NCBI GenBank assembly: GCA_964537505.1
Contig: CAZICK010000013.1
Coordinates: 1-54,784, forward strand
Reading direction: 5' to 3'
Source: DAINBT01 sp036732785
GTDB lineage: Bacteria; Planctomycetota; Phycisphaerae; Sedimentisphaerales; SM23-30
DNA: 54,784 nt
The notes under the pieces were generated by a model. That model ran no database searches. It was not told the DNA's origin and saw only the letters and a program-made list of their open reading frames with translations. Below, piece by piece: positions 8,957 through 17,191 of the stretch (position 1 is its first letter; the number at the start of each line of letters is the position of its first letter). Position numbers and translations under genes: made by a program.

Positions 8957-9481
8957 TTGATTTTTGACGCCAAAACCAAGAACACGTGTAGAGATCGGCA
9001 AGGTCCTGTTGGTCGCCTGGTGCAGTTTTTGTGTTTCGTACTGTTCAGCACTACGGGAATGGTTTCTATCGGCATAGCGATTCTGGCGGGACCCGTGGCG
9101 GGCTATTATGCCGACATGGCTATTTTGCAGACTCAGCAGGAACGTATCGAGCAACTCCGGGATTTATACGCCCAACAGGAAGAACTACTGGACAATACGG
9201 GTCATCCCAGCGTGATCGCCCGTGCCGCGGATAACCTCGGTTATCTGCCCAATCAGACCATTTCGGCTGATTTGGTCCGTCTGCCTGGGGCCTGGCCTGA
9301 ACTGGAAGATGCCCTGGCCAAGCTTGATCAGCCCGAGGATTCCCAACCGCCGCATCTTGTATGTATGCGTCGGTGGGCCGAGACGCTCTCCGAAAAACGC
9401 CTTTCCCGCATTGTTCTGATGGCTGTTGGCGGAGCTCTCGTGTTGATGAGCCTTACCTGCTTCAATCGCCCACAACGATAA
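8957..9481 (+). CDS. DivIC/FtsB-like septum formation initiator protein
   Basis: 174 aa from a TTG at 8957; a downstream ATG near 9059 would give about 140 aa, and neither has a strong RBS. A transmembrane helix (about 33-53) is followed by a Gln/Glu-rich coiled coil (about 58-78) and then HPSVIARAADNLGYLP. That last segment matches the short C-terminal motif of DivIC/FtsB proteins, in which the coiled coil leads to an R..LG pattern. A second hydrophobic helix (about 151-167) near the C-terminus is unusual for that family. The position after eno supports the assignment. A divisome role is inferred from family and context only. Confidence 0.65.
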   Translation: MIFDAKTKNTCRDRQGPVGRLVQFLCFVLFSTTGMVSIGIAILAGPVAGYYADMAILQTQQERIEQLRDLYAQQEELLDNTGHPSVIARAADNLGYLPNQTISADLVRLPGAWPELEDALAKLDQPEDSQPPHLVCMRRWAETLSEKRLSRIVLMAVGGALVLMSLTCFNRPQR

Positions 9482-9491
9482 AACCGGCTTG

Positions 9492-9541
9492 GTATCTATC
9501 TGTCAGCTTGGCAGAAAGGATGGCTGGTAGATACGCTTTTT
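9492..9541 (+). terminator. Probable intrinsic terminator after the DivIC-like gene
   Basis: GTATCTA (9492-9498) pairs with TAGATAC (9528-9534), with an inner CAGC/GCTG pairing. It is followed immediately by GCTTTTT. Confidence 0.55.
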
Positions 9542-9829
9542 GACAGAACCGCACTGGTGAATCAGGTTCGCAGCTTGGGGCGGCTGGAACATTTTTCTGT
9601 TTCGGCCGGGGCCTCACCGGCAGTTCGCCCAGGGGGGCGCCCACGACGATCTCACATATAACCACATATCACACAAACACTTACGGTTTCCCGTTGGATT
9701 TTTTAGCCGTTTGGGATATATGCTGACGGTTGGGGGTTTGTCTAAATCGCCCAATTGGCATGAGCTTTGCAGCATGTAAGTTTGTTACAGGTTGTTTCTG
9801 TCCCGAGCGAACAGAAGAAAGGCCGTTCA

Positions 9830-10267
9830 ATGGCACAAAGATTGTCACAACCCGAGATTGTAAATGTTCTGATCGGCAATGCCAATTGGCCGTGGCCACA
9901 GGCAGTCTCGGAGATATTCCGACCACGCGGAATTAACGCCCTGGTGGCCAATTCGTCGGGTGAGATGGTGCAAATAATTGATAAAAACAGGATACACCTG
10001 GCACTGCTGGACGTGGCTTTCGATAAGTTTTCGGGTATGCAAACCCTGAAGATCATCCGTAAACATGACCGATTGTTGCCCTGTATTATGCTGGCAGAGC
10101 ACATTGACGATGAACTTTTGGCAGACGCCTTGCGGCTGGAGGCGTTTTCGGTGATGAGCAAGCCGGTTGATATACCTCTGCTGGCGGAACAGATAAATCG
10201 TCTATTTATGAAATATTACGCTAGTAACATGTTTTCCGGAGGCATAAAGCCGACAGGAAAAGAATAA
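9830..10267 (+). CDS. Atypical stand-alone response-regulator receiver protein
   Basis: 145 aa from the ATG at 9830 (AAAGG upstream; an in-frame ATG at 9767 is less likely). It has a CheY-like fold: VNVLIG strand 1, LALLDVAFDKFSG with the candidate phospho-acceptor Asp, LPCIMLAE, and MSKPVD with the conserved Lys. The acidic pair normally found after strand 1 is replaced by Gly-Asn-Ala-Asn, so metal binding and phosphorylation may be weak. No output domain is present. It lies 68 bp before groES, on the same strand, which suggests co-transcription. Its target is unknown. Confidence 0.75.
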   Translation: MAQRLSQPEIVNVLIGNANWPWPQAVSEIFRPRGINALVANSSGEMVQIIDKNRIHLALLDVAFDKFSGMQTLKIIRKHDRLLPCIMLAEHIDDELLADALRLEAFSVMSKPVDIPLLAEQINRLFMKYYASNMFSGGIKPTGKE

Positions 10268-10335
10268 CCAGGTTTTTGCAGCTTATTCCTGGAGTAAGAG
10301 CATAAACAATTACTACGAAAGGAGTTATGTTAACA

Positions 10336-10623
10336 ATGAATGTCAGACCTTTAGCAGATAAAGTTATGATCAAACGTTTGGAGGCGGAGGATGTGACCAA
10401 AGGAGGAATCGTCCTGCCGGAGGCCGCCAAGGAAAAACCCCGTCGTGGTACGGTCATGGCGATAGGCAATGGGAAATTGCTGGAAAATGGCAAGCGCAGT
10501 GAATTCCAGGTTAAAGTAGGTGACAAAGTTCTGTTCACCTCGTATGGCGGTACGGAAATCAAAATCGATGGCGAAGAGATACTCATTATGGATGAGGCAG
10601 ATATCCTGGCGATTCTGGGATAG
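10336..10623 (+). CDS. groES: Co-chaperonin GroES
   Basis: 95 aa beginning MNVRPLADKVMIKR. The ATG at 10336 is preferred over the one at 10327 because AAAGGAG lies only 2 nt from the latter. The mobile loop region (VTKGGIVLPEAAKEKP) and GTVMAIGNGK are typical. It caps GroEL and provides the closed folding chamber. No CIRCE palindrome was found upstream, so HrcA control is not indicated. groEL follows after a 110-bp spacer with potential RNA structure. Confidence 0.97.
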   Translation: MNVRPLADKVMIKRLEAEDVTKGGIVLPEAAKEKPRRGTVMAIGNGKLLENGKRSEFQVKVGDKVLFTSYGGTEIKIDGEEILIMDEADILAILG

Positions 10624-10627
10624 CTTT

Positions 10628-10668
10628 TGCTGTGGCCGTAAGTGTCTGTAAACACAGCAGTAACGGCC
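10628..10668 (+). promoter_or_regulatory. Potential RNA pseudoknot in the groES-groEL spacer
   Basis: TGCTGTG (10628-10634) pairs with CACAGCA (10653-10659), and GGCCGT (10634-10639) with ACGGCC (10663-10668). The helices interleave, giving an H-type pseudoknot or two mutually exclusive stems. Function is unknown; it could set the GroES:GroEL ratio. Confidence 0.35.
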
Positions 10669-10733
10669 CCTAGCCCGACTGGACCGTACTGAAAACTAAC
10701 AGTTAAATTTTGTATCAAGGAGAATAATATATC

Positions 10734-12362
10734 ATGGCAGCTAAGAAGATTGTGTTCAACAATAATGCCCGCGAGGCGATACGGGCGGGGGTTAATAAAC
10801 TGGCAGAGGCGGTTAAGGTGACCCTGGGACCGGCCGGGAGAAATGTGATTATTGAAAAATCATTCGGATCGCCCATGGTTACCAAAGATGGTGTGACGGT
10901 GGCCAAAGAAATCGAGCTGGAAGATGCGGTTGAAAACATCGGTGCACAAATGGTCAAGGAAGTGGCTTCCAAGACCTCCAGTGCCGCCGGCGATGGGACG
11001 ACTACCGCGACAATTCTGGCGGAAAGCATTTTCGAGGAAGGTTTGAAAAATGTAGTGGCTGGGGCCAACCCAACTGAATTGAAACGTGGTATCGACAAAG
11101 CGGTCGATGCCGTGATCGAGAAGTTTAAAGAGATGAGCATCGCGGTTGAATCCAGTAAGCAGGTAGCTCAGGTCGGTACATGTGCGGCTCATCAAGACAC
11201 TGAGGTCGGCGAGATGATATCGCAAGCTATGGATAAGGTCGGCAAAGATGGAGTCATTACAATCGAAGAAGGCAAGACGCTGGAAACGACTGTCGAGATG
11301 GTGGAAGGCATGCAGTTTGACAAGGGATATCTTTCGCCTCATTTTGTAACTAACATGGAGAGCATGACCGCCGAGTTGGAAAAGCCTTTTGTTTTGATAT
11401 ACGAAAAGAAAATATCGGCGGTGAAAGATATAGTACCGATTTTGGAAAAGATTGCCCAGGCGGGTCGGCCTTTGCTTATCATCGCGGAAGATGTGGACGG
11501 AGAAGCGTTGGCGACGCTGGTGGTTAATAAATTGCGTGGTACTTTGAGTTGTGTGGCGGTGAAAGCTCCGGGTTTTGGCGATCGTCGCAAAGCCCTGCTT
11601 CAGGATATTGCCATACTTACCGGTGGCCAGGCAATATCGGAAGACCTGGGCATTCAACTGGAAAGTATCACCATTAAAGATCTCGGTCAGGCAAAAAAGA
11701 TAGTCGTGGACAAAGAACATACCACGATCATCGAAGGCGCCGGGGCCACTGATGATATTACCGGCCGCATCGACCAGATCAAGAATGAGATCGAGGCGAC
11801 CAGCAGTGAATACGATATTGAGAAACTGCAGGAGCGGTTGGCGAAACTGGCTGGTGGCGTTGCCCAAATCAGTGTTGGCGCGGCCACCGAAGCGGAGATG
11901 AAAGAAAAGAAAGCGCGTGTCGAAGATGCGCTTCATGCCTGCAGGGCCGCGGTTGAAGAAGGAGTGCTTCCAGGCGGTGGTACGGCTATGTTGCGTGCTA
12001 TTGAGGCGATTGATAAAGTCAAAGCCAAGGGGGATGAAAAAGTGGGTGTAGATATTGTTCGGCGGGCGATTTCGGCGCCTATCAAACAATTGGCTGTTAA
12101 CGCCGGCCTTGACGGTTCAATAGTTGCTCAAAAGGTTCTCGAGGGTAGTGAAGGCAATATCAACTTCGGTTATGATATTATGCGTGGGAAATACGGGGAC
12201 ATGATGGAGTTCGGCGTTATCGTTCCGACCAAAGTAGAGCGTACCGCTTTACAGAACGGCGCATCGATCGCGGGGTTGCTGCTGACGACGGACGCGGTGG
12301 TTTCCGAGATACCGGAAAAGAAAAAGGCGCCGGCGATGCCGCCGGGCGGCGGAATGTACTAA
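10734..12362 (+). CDS. groEL: Chaperonin GroEL
   Basis: 542 aa, with AAGGAG before the ATG. It begins AAKKIVFNNNAREAI and contains the ATP-binding TLGPAGRNV and GDGTTTAT motifs. The C-terminus ends in PPGGGMY, a short version of the GGM tail. It folds proteins in the cytoplasm together with the GroES encoded just upstream. A strong terminator follows the stop. Confidence 0.98.
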   Translation: MAAKKIVFNNNAREAIRAGVNKLAEAVKVTLGPAGRNVIIEKSFGSPMVTKDGVTVAKEIELEDAVENIGAQMVKEVASKTSSAAGDGTTTATILAESIFEEGLKNVVAGANPTELKRGIDKAVDAVIEKFKEMSIAVESSKQVAQVGTCAAHQDTEVGEMISQAMDKVGKDGVITIEEGKTLETTVEMVEGMQFDKGYLSPHFVTNMESMTAELEKPFVLIYEKKISAVKDIVPILEKIAQAGRPLLIIAEDVDGEALATLVVNKLRGTLSCVAVKAPGFGDRRKALLQDIAILTGGQAISEDLGIQLESITIKDLGQAKKIVVDKEHTTIIEGAGATDDITGRIDQIKNEIEATSSEYDIEKLQERLAKLAGGVAQISVGAATEAEMKEKKARVEDALHACRAAVEEGVLPGGGTAMLRAIEAIDKVKAKGDEKVGVDIVRRAISAPIKQLAVNAGLDGSIVAQKVLEGSEGNINFGYDIMRGKYGDMMEFGVIVPTKVERTALQNGASIAGLLLTTDAVVSEIPEKKKAPAMPPGGGMY

Positions 12363-12392
12363 TACCCAACTGTGTATAGAATGAGTTTTGTT

Positions 12393-12423
12393 AAAGGGCG
12401 TCCGAGGGGGCGCCTTTTTTTTT
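12393..12423 (+). terminator. Rho-independent terminator of groESL
   Basis: A GC-rich stem (AAAGGGCGTCC with GGGGGCGCCTTT, one bulge) is followed by a run of nine T. Confidence 0.85.
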
Positions 12424-12504
12424 GTTTGGCAGGATCGTGTTTAGCTTCAGCGGAGTGCACCATGTATGTCCCTATTTATCTGTTGACAGAAAGGACCGGG
12501 ACAA

Positions 12505-12807
12505 ATGACATTTTTTAATAATATTTTTTTCGGGCAACGAGGTAACGCCAGCGGGACTTTTTTTCCTCCGTTTACCGTCATGTCTCGAAGGGCCGCGAAA
12601 GGCCTGGCGGTATTCGCCGTGTTTTTGATCGGGTTGGGTGTATTGGTGCTGGTTTTCCCGATGGTTTTGGCGTTTTTTGTCGCGGGGTTATTTTTCCTGG
12701 TTGCTTTGTTTTGTCTGCGATGGGCGTTGAAGATTTTCCGGCAAAGTCGCTTTACGACAAACAGCGACGATGTTCATGTTGATATCAGGATAGACGAGAT
12801 GGAGTAA
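12505..12807 (+). CDS. Small two-TM membrane protein, function unknown
   Basis: 100 aa, with AAAGGA upstream of the ATG. Two long hydrophobic stretches (about 31-52 and 54-72) are followed by a basic segment and an acidic C-terminal tail (DDVHVDIRIDEME), implying a cytoplasmic C-terminus. No family is recognised. It stands alone between the groEL terminator and a 1.2-kb non-coding interval. Confidence 0.65.
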   Translation: MTFFNNIFFGQRGNASGTFFPPFTVMSRRAAKGLAVFAVFLIGLGVLVLVFPMVLAFFVAGLFFLVALFCLRWALKIFRQSRFTTNSDDVHVDIRIDEME

Positions 12808-13178
12808 GGGTGGTAATTCGGCGATTCGCGGCATTGCCTGTCCCTATTTTCTTTGCCATGTTCGCCGGTGCCGCCATGGGTTTGCCGGGAGAGATAAGTG
12901 TTTGTTTTTGTGTATTGAAAACGGTTGTAAGTGTTTATTTTAGGCGGTGGAACCGTAACGGTTGGGTAAGATGGGTAAGGGGAAAAGTGTTAAATTCGGC
13001 GAAATTTGGACGAATTCTGATAAAAAGTGATGTAGTTCTTGTAAGGAGTGATGGTGTTTTGGGGTGGTTTTGACCTAGTTTTGACCCGGTTTTTACAAGT
13101 TTTGGTATCAAGGTGGGGAAGATTGACTACAAAGACACAGAGGTGCAGAGAAGAAAGGAATTTGACAAAATAAATAGT

Positions 13179-13254
13179 GGGGGGGGAGGAAAGATGGTGG
13201 ACTTGGGGGGGATGGGGGAGAGAGCGAATCTGGGGGAAGTGAGGGAGTGCGGGG
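13179..13254 (+). repeat. G-run cluster with quadruplex potential
   Basis: Runs of 8, 7, 5, 5, 3 and 4-5 consecutive G lie within 76 nt, starting about 120 bp upstream of parS. All are on the plus strand. Confidence 0.5.
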
Positions 13255-13298
13255 TTATTTCGTGTGTGTTGTAGAGAAGTGAAGTTGGTGTTTTGCGA

Positions 13299-13314
13299 TG
13301 TTTCACGTGAAACA
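13299..13314. promoter_or_regulatory. parS centromere site
   Basis: TGTTTCACGTGAAACA is a perfect 16-bp palindrome matching the widely conserved chromosomal parS consensus bound by ParB. It lies 720 bp upstream of parB in non-coding DNA. Only one copy was noticed in the window. Confidence 0.9.
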
Positions 13315-14033
13315 ATAGAAGGCATGAGGCATGAGGCATGAGGCACTAGTGGGAGGAAGAGAGAAGATGAAGAAGTAAAAGGAATCTGATTCATTCTAAC
13401 ACTTGCGAGCGTCTGAGAGGCAGCCGGCTTATACCTTTAACTAGTATCTGTAGTCGGGGATGGCAGGTTTGTGTACGAGAATGACCGGTCACAAAATCAA
13501 TGTTGGTAGTCAACTGGCTGGGGGATTTTCAATGGCAATAGACATCAGAGAGTTTGCGCGAGGTTCGAGAGATTGTTTGTAACTTTCTTTAGGTGCGAAA
13601 TCGCACTTTTTCTTGTGTGTTGCTTATACGCAAGGTTAGGACAGGGCCTTTGGAGCCAAGGCCGATAATTTTATACGTTAGCGGAACATTTATCGAAGTT
13701 ATGATGCCAGCATCAAAATAATTGTGAAAGGTTGATTTCAAGACTAAAGGGCATTTTTACGCGTTAATATTCCTTTTTGACGCCAACACCAATGCGTAAA
13801 AAAATCCACTTTTGCGTAACAGGCCCTGTTGGATGGAAATTGGGTTTAAAAAACTGCGAAAGTTAACTTTAGAAAGTCAGATATTTTGTCTGGCTATTGA
13901 AGTTGGTATTTGGTAAAACTGCCTCTTCTAAAGAGAGAATGTGAATTGTAAAAAAAGCCCGATTGGCAAGGGTTTTAGTGGCGTATATGTGTTGTGTATA
14001 TAACATATATAATGAATTGTTAAGGGATGAGTT

Positions 14034-14951
14034 ATGGCAGAGACAAAGAGAAAGTTGGGTCGAGGGTTAAACTCGCTGTTATCGTCAACGCGACTGCAGG
14101 AGCTTGACGCGATTGCAGCGCAGGTTGGTGACAGGGCGCAAGCTCTTGTAAATACTAAAGTTACGCAAGATCGTGTCATGGAGTTGCCTATCGAGAAGAT
14201 AAATCGCAACCCTCATCAGCCAAGGCAAAACTGGGATGAGGGTAAGCTGTACGAATTGGCGGAATCGATTAAGGCTAATGGTTTGATACAGCCGATTCTT
14301 GTTCGGCCGATGGGGGATGGGTATCAGCTTGTGGCTGGCGAAAGGCGAATGCGGGCGACGCAGATGGCAGGTAAGGGAGTAATAGCCGCTATAGTAAGGC
14401 AGGCGGATGAAGCGCAGATGCTGGAATGGTCGTTAATAGAGAATATTCATCGTGCTGATTTGAATTCGCTGGAGCGTGCGCGGGCTTATCATCATTATAT
14501 TGATAGTTTTTCTTTGACCCAGCAGGAGGCGGCTGGGCGGTTGGGTGAAGACAGATCGACTATCGCGAACTACATACGATTGTTAGAGTTGCCGGTGCGA
14601 ATCAAAGAGATGTTGACGGAAGGTGTATTGAGTATGGGTCATGGTCGGGTTTTGCTTGGGGTGGATGATCCGGAGGCGCGGTTGAAGCTGGCAGAGAGGG
14701 TGGGCAGAGAGAACATGTCGGTGCGTCAGTTGGAGAGGATGGTACAGCAGATACAGCGAGGTGGAGATGCTGGGGTTGCCAAGAAGGTTGAAAAAAGTGC
14801 GAACGTGCTGGACCTGGAACGAGAGATGACCCGTTGCCTGGGAATGAAGGTTAGTATAAAGCCGACGGGCAAAAAAGGACATCGCGGCAGGATAATCATA
14901 GAATATTACAGCCTGGATGATTTCGAGCGGATAAGGGAAAGGATAGGATAG
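14034..14951 (+). CDS. parB: Chromosome-partitioning protein ParB
   Basis: 305 aa beginning AETKRKLGRGLNSLL. The ParB/Spo0J core is clear: IEKINRNPHQPR, the CTPase-associated GERRMRATQMAG near 102-113, a helix-turn-helix LTQQEAAGRLGEDRST near 160-175, and a C-terminal dimerisation region. By family knowledge it clamps onto parS using CTP and spreads to segregate the origin region. No parA lies next to it in this window, which is unusual, but a near-perfect parS is 0.7 kb upstream. A GTTGTGTATATAAC sequence at 13991-14004 resembles the operator of the S24 repressor gene. Confidence 0.96.
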   Translation: MAETKRKLGRGLNSLLSSTRLQELDAIAAQVGDRAQALVNTKVTQDRVMELPIEKINRNPHQPRQNWDEGKLYELAESIKANGLIQPILVRPMGDGYQLVAGERRMRATQMAGKGVIAAIVRQADEAQMLEWSLIENIHRADLNSLERARAYHHYIDSFSLTQQEAAGRLGEDRSTIANYIRLLELPVRIKEMLTEGVLSMGHGRVLLGVDDPEARLKLAERVGRENMSVRQLERMVQQIQRGGDAGVAKKVEKSANVLDLEREMTRCLGMKVSIKPTGKKGHRGRIIIEYYSLDDFERIRERIG

Positions 14952-15084
14952 GCAATAGGCGCACGGAAGAAGGCAATAGGCACTAGGGGGGAGGAAGAAG
15001 ATGAAAGGTGTGTATGCTATATAATAGGGACAGGCGTTGAGGGATAAGAAGGTTTCGGGCGATATAAATAACAGAAGGTATGCT

Positions 15085-15519
15085 ATGGGTGAGCCATTTC
15101 AATCGGGAGAGTGGGCAGGAAGGGGGACGGGCGGGCGGAGTTATCGCAGGAGCAACGTGGTATTGTGGTTGTTCCTGGTGGTACTGGTGGGATTGGTATT
15201 GTATCGATACATGGAGAATCGATGTAACATTGGCCTGGGGTTTGTGATAAATACCCAGAATGCGGAGAAGTTGGCAGATAAAATAAATCCGAACAGGGCG
15301 ACATGGGCGTCTTTGGCGCGGCTGCCGGGTATCGGGCAGAGCAAGGCGATGGCAATCGTGGAGTACAGGCAGGAATATTGGCGGAATAGCGGGGGTGAGA
15401 ATGTTGCTTTTGCCAGGAGTGAAGATTTGTGCAATGTCAAGGGGATTGGAGAGGTGACGGTGGAGGGGATAAAGGAATATCTTGTTTTTGATGAGGTTTC
15501 GGGCGCAGATCGGTTATGA
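15085..15519 (+). CDS. ComEA-like membrane-anchored helix-hairpin-helix protein
   Basis: 144 aa from the ATG at 15085, with AGAAGG 6 nt upstream; a TTG at 15037 is an alternative start. A single transmembrane helix (about 26-43) precedes a ComEA-type HhH repeat: INPNRATWASLARLPGIGQS and, later, LCNVKGIGEVTVEGIKEYL. Family members bind DNA non-specifically, and ComEA delivers incoming DNA in transformation. Without other competence genes nearby, this could equally be a general HhH membrane protein. It follows parB by 133 bp across low-complexity repeat DNA. Confidence 0.8.
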   Translation: MGEPFQSGEWAGRGTGGRSYRRSNVVLWLFLVVLVGLVLYRYMENRCNIGLGFVINTQNAEKLADKINPNRATWASLARLPGIGQSKAMAIVEYRQEYWRNSGGENVAFARSEDLCNVKGIGEVTVEGIKEYLVFDEVSGADRL

Positions 15520-15535
15520 AGAGTATTTAGTATCT

Positions 15536-15692
15536 GTTGCGGAAGGCGGTTTTTTGTAAAATGTGTTTTTATGTCAAGATAGTGGATTCGCTATCGCGGC
15601 TCTTCGCTTCGTTTCGTGTCCCGCCTTCGCAGGAATGACGCGTTTTTGTTTTTATGTCAAGATACTGGATTCCCGCTTTCGCGGGAATGACA
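15536..15692. repeat. Dispersed palindromic repeat, copy A
   Basis: It contains TACTGGATTCCCGCTTTCGC and its inverted half GCGGGAATGACA (15663-15692), preceded by a degenerate copy. The leading part (GCGGAAGGCGGTTTTTTG) matches the repeat at 21480. Confidence 0.75.
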
Positions 15693-15712
15693 GGTTCAGG
15701 AAGAAAAACTAT

Positions 15713-16201
15713 ATGGAACAATGGCAGGTAGATCGCAGCAGTGGCAAGTGTATGGGGACAGGCAAGGAACTTGCGCCGGGAGATGAATATTACGCGGCGT
15801 TAATCGATACCGGGGTTAGTTTTCAGCGGTGTGATTACAGTTGTGAGTATTGGGAGGAGCATCAGCCGAGGGTTTACAGTTTCTGGAAGACGCGTATTCC
15901 TGAGCCGAGCGAGAAAAAGAAGATGTTTGTCGATGATGGTATATTAATTAATTTTTTCGAGCGTTTGGCGGATGAGCGGGAGCAGTTGAAAGTGAATTTT
16001 CGTTTTGTGCTGGCATTGATATTGATGCGTAAGCGGATGTTGAAGTATGAAGACAGCAAGGTTGAAGAAGGCAAAGAGATATGGAAGATGCGGTTTGTGC
16101 GGGAAACGGAAGTTCACGATGTGGTGAATCCTCGTCTTGACGATGAACAGATCGAGCAGGTTTCGCATGAGTTGAGCAGTATTTTGCATGGAGAGTTGTG
16201 A
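15713..16201 (+). CDS. Conserved-looking small protein with Cys pairs, function unknown
   Basis: 162 aa from the ATG at 15713 (AGGAAG upstream). An open frame continues back into the palindromic repeat, but that extension is repeat-derived and is not used. The N-terminal third has SSGKCMGTGKELAPGDEYYA and FQRCDYSCEYWEE, whose spaced cysteines suggest a small zinc-binding fold. The rest is charged and helical. Name and activity are not recognised. It sits between the ComEA-like gene and the lipoprotein gene on the same strand. Confidence 0.75.
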   Translation: MEQWQVDRSSGKCMGTGKELAPGDEYYAALIDTGVSFQRCDYSCEYWEEHQPRVYSFWKTRIPEPSEKKKMFVDDGILINFFERLADEREQLKVNFRFVLALILMRKRMLKYEDSKVEEGKEIWKMRFVRETEVHDVVNPRLDDEQIEQVSHELSSILHGEL

Positions 16202-16300
16202 ATGGAGGAGGAAGAGGGAAGAGGGAAGAGGAAGGAGGCATTAGGCGGTAGTAGGGTGAGTTTGAGTAATAAGTAAATGGGAAACCGCGAAAGTTAAGTT

Positions 16301-17191
16301 ATGATTACAAGATTGCATAGGGTTAGTCGAGAGGTTCGATTGATATTGGTTTTGTTATGTTTTGCGCCGATTGGCTTGATGGGTTGTAACGTGGCCAAGG
16401 TTGCGATTGGCGAATCGATAACGCGGCAGGAGGCGATGGGCAGGTACAACAGGAATGTCGATGCGATCGTGCCTTTCAAGGCGAAGGTAGCGCAGTGGGA
16501 AGCGAAATGGGTTGATGACAAGGGTAAAACACAGCATCATACGGACAGTGTCGGGAGTGTGTTTTATGTTCCGCCGAAGAAAGCGGATGGGCGGGCATTG
16601 TTTTATTTGATGACGAAGGCTTTGCTTGATGAGGCGTTGGTGGTCGGTTCTAACGAGAAGGAATTCTGGATGTATTCGAAGCCGGCCAAGGTAGGCAGAT
16701 GGGGTAAATACGAACATCGGAACAAGGATTGCGGGGGTGGGATGGCGGTCGATCCGCAGGTGTTTCTGGAATTTATCGGGTTGAGTTATCTGTCTGTTGT
16801 GGCGCCTTATCCGGCATATAAGGTTACCGACGAAGAAAATGTTATAGAGATTATCGATTATGTCGATGATGGTTTTCGGATTCAGCGAGAGATAGTTATC
16901 GATCGGCGGAGCGGCCTGCCTACAGAGATCAATGCTTACGATAGTGACGGCGGCAGAATTATGCAAAGCAAGCTGAGCAATTATAAAAAGCTTGGCGATG
17001 CCTGGCTGCCGAGTGGGATTTGTATATCCACCGAGGATGGCGATTCTTTATTTCGTTTGAAGCTGCAGAGCTTCAGGAAGCTCGAGGCAAGTAACCTCGA
17101 AACATATAAGGAAACTTTGTTCAAGCGAAAGGAGAATCCTTCAGGTATCGATGATTACCAGCAGATTGATAAAGAGTGTGAAGTTGAATAA
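16301..17191 (+). CDS. Outer-membrane-type lipoprotein, LolA-fold-like
   Basis: 296 aa. A signal peptide ends in the lipobox LMGC (Cys near residue 29). The remainder is rich in alternating beta strands (VGSVFYVPPK, EFWMYSKPAK, IQREIVIDRRSGLP). The pattern of a DxxSGLPTEINAYDSDG segment followed by LSNYKKLGDAWLPS resembles LolA/DUF4292-type lipoprotein-binding folds; this is an inference from pattern. The gene overlaps the next ORF by 41 bp if that ORF starts at 17151, implying coupled translation. Confidence 0.75.
   Translation: MITRLHRVSREVRLILVLLCFAPIGLMGCNVAKVAIGESITRQEAMGRYNRNVDAIVPFKAKVAQWEAKWVDDKGKTQHHTDSVGSVFYVPPKKADGRALFYLMTKALLDEALVVGSNEKEFWMYSKPAKVGRWGKYEHRNKDCGGGMAVDPQVFLEFIGLSYLSVVAPYPAYKVTDEENVIEIIDYVDDGFRIQREIVIDRRSGLPTEINAYDSDGGRIMQSKLSNYKKLGDAWLPSGICISTEDGDSLFRLKLQSFRKLEASNLETYKETLFKRKENPSGIDDYQQIDKECEVE

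Larger units (their letters stand above)
12808..14033. other. 1.2-kb non-coding interval upstream of parB
   Basis: Open frames here are short and low in complexity (for example 12810-13073), and I do not regard them as genes. The interval holds G-rich runs (13179-13254), the parS site (13299-13314), a 9-bp GGCATGAGG tandem (about 13320-13345) and the parB promoter region. A segment at about 13740-13800 resembles the sequence before the gene at 8957 (shared TTTTTGACGCCAA). Confidence 0.6.

Noticed and set aside
10268..10335. CIRCE element upstream of groES
   Set aside because: The TTAGCACTC-type inverted repeat is not present.
10860..12089. 409-codon minus-strand frame inside groEL
   Set aside because: It is antisense to groEL and a by-product of its codon bias.
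12810..13073. 87-codon ORF after the two-TM protein gene
   Set aside because: No recognisable domain or RBS, and it runs into low-complexity sequence before parS.
15563..15712. N-terminal extension of the 162-aa protein through a palindromic repeat
   Set aside because: The extension is translated repeat DNA; the ATG at 15713 has a proper RBS.
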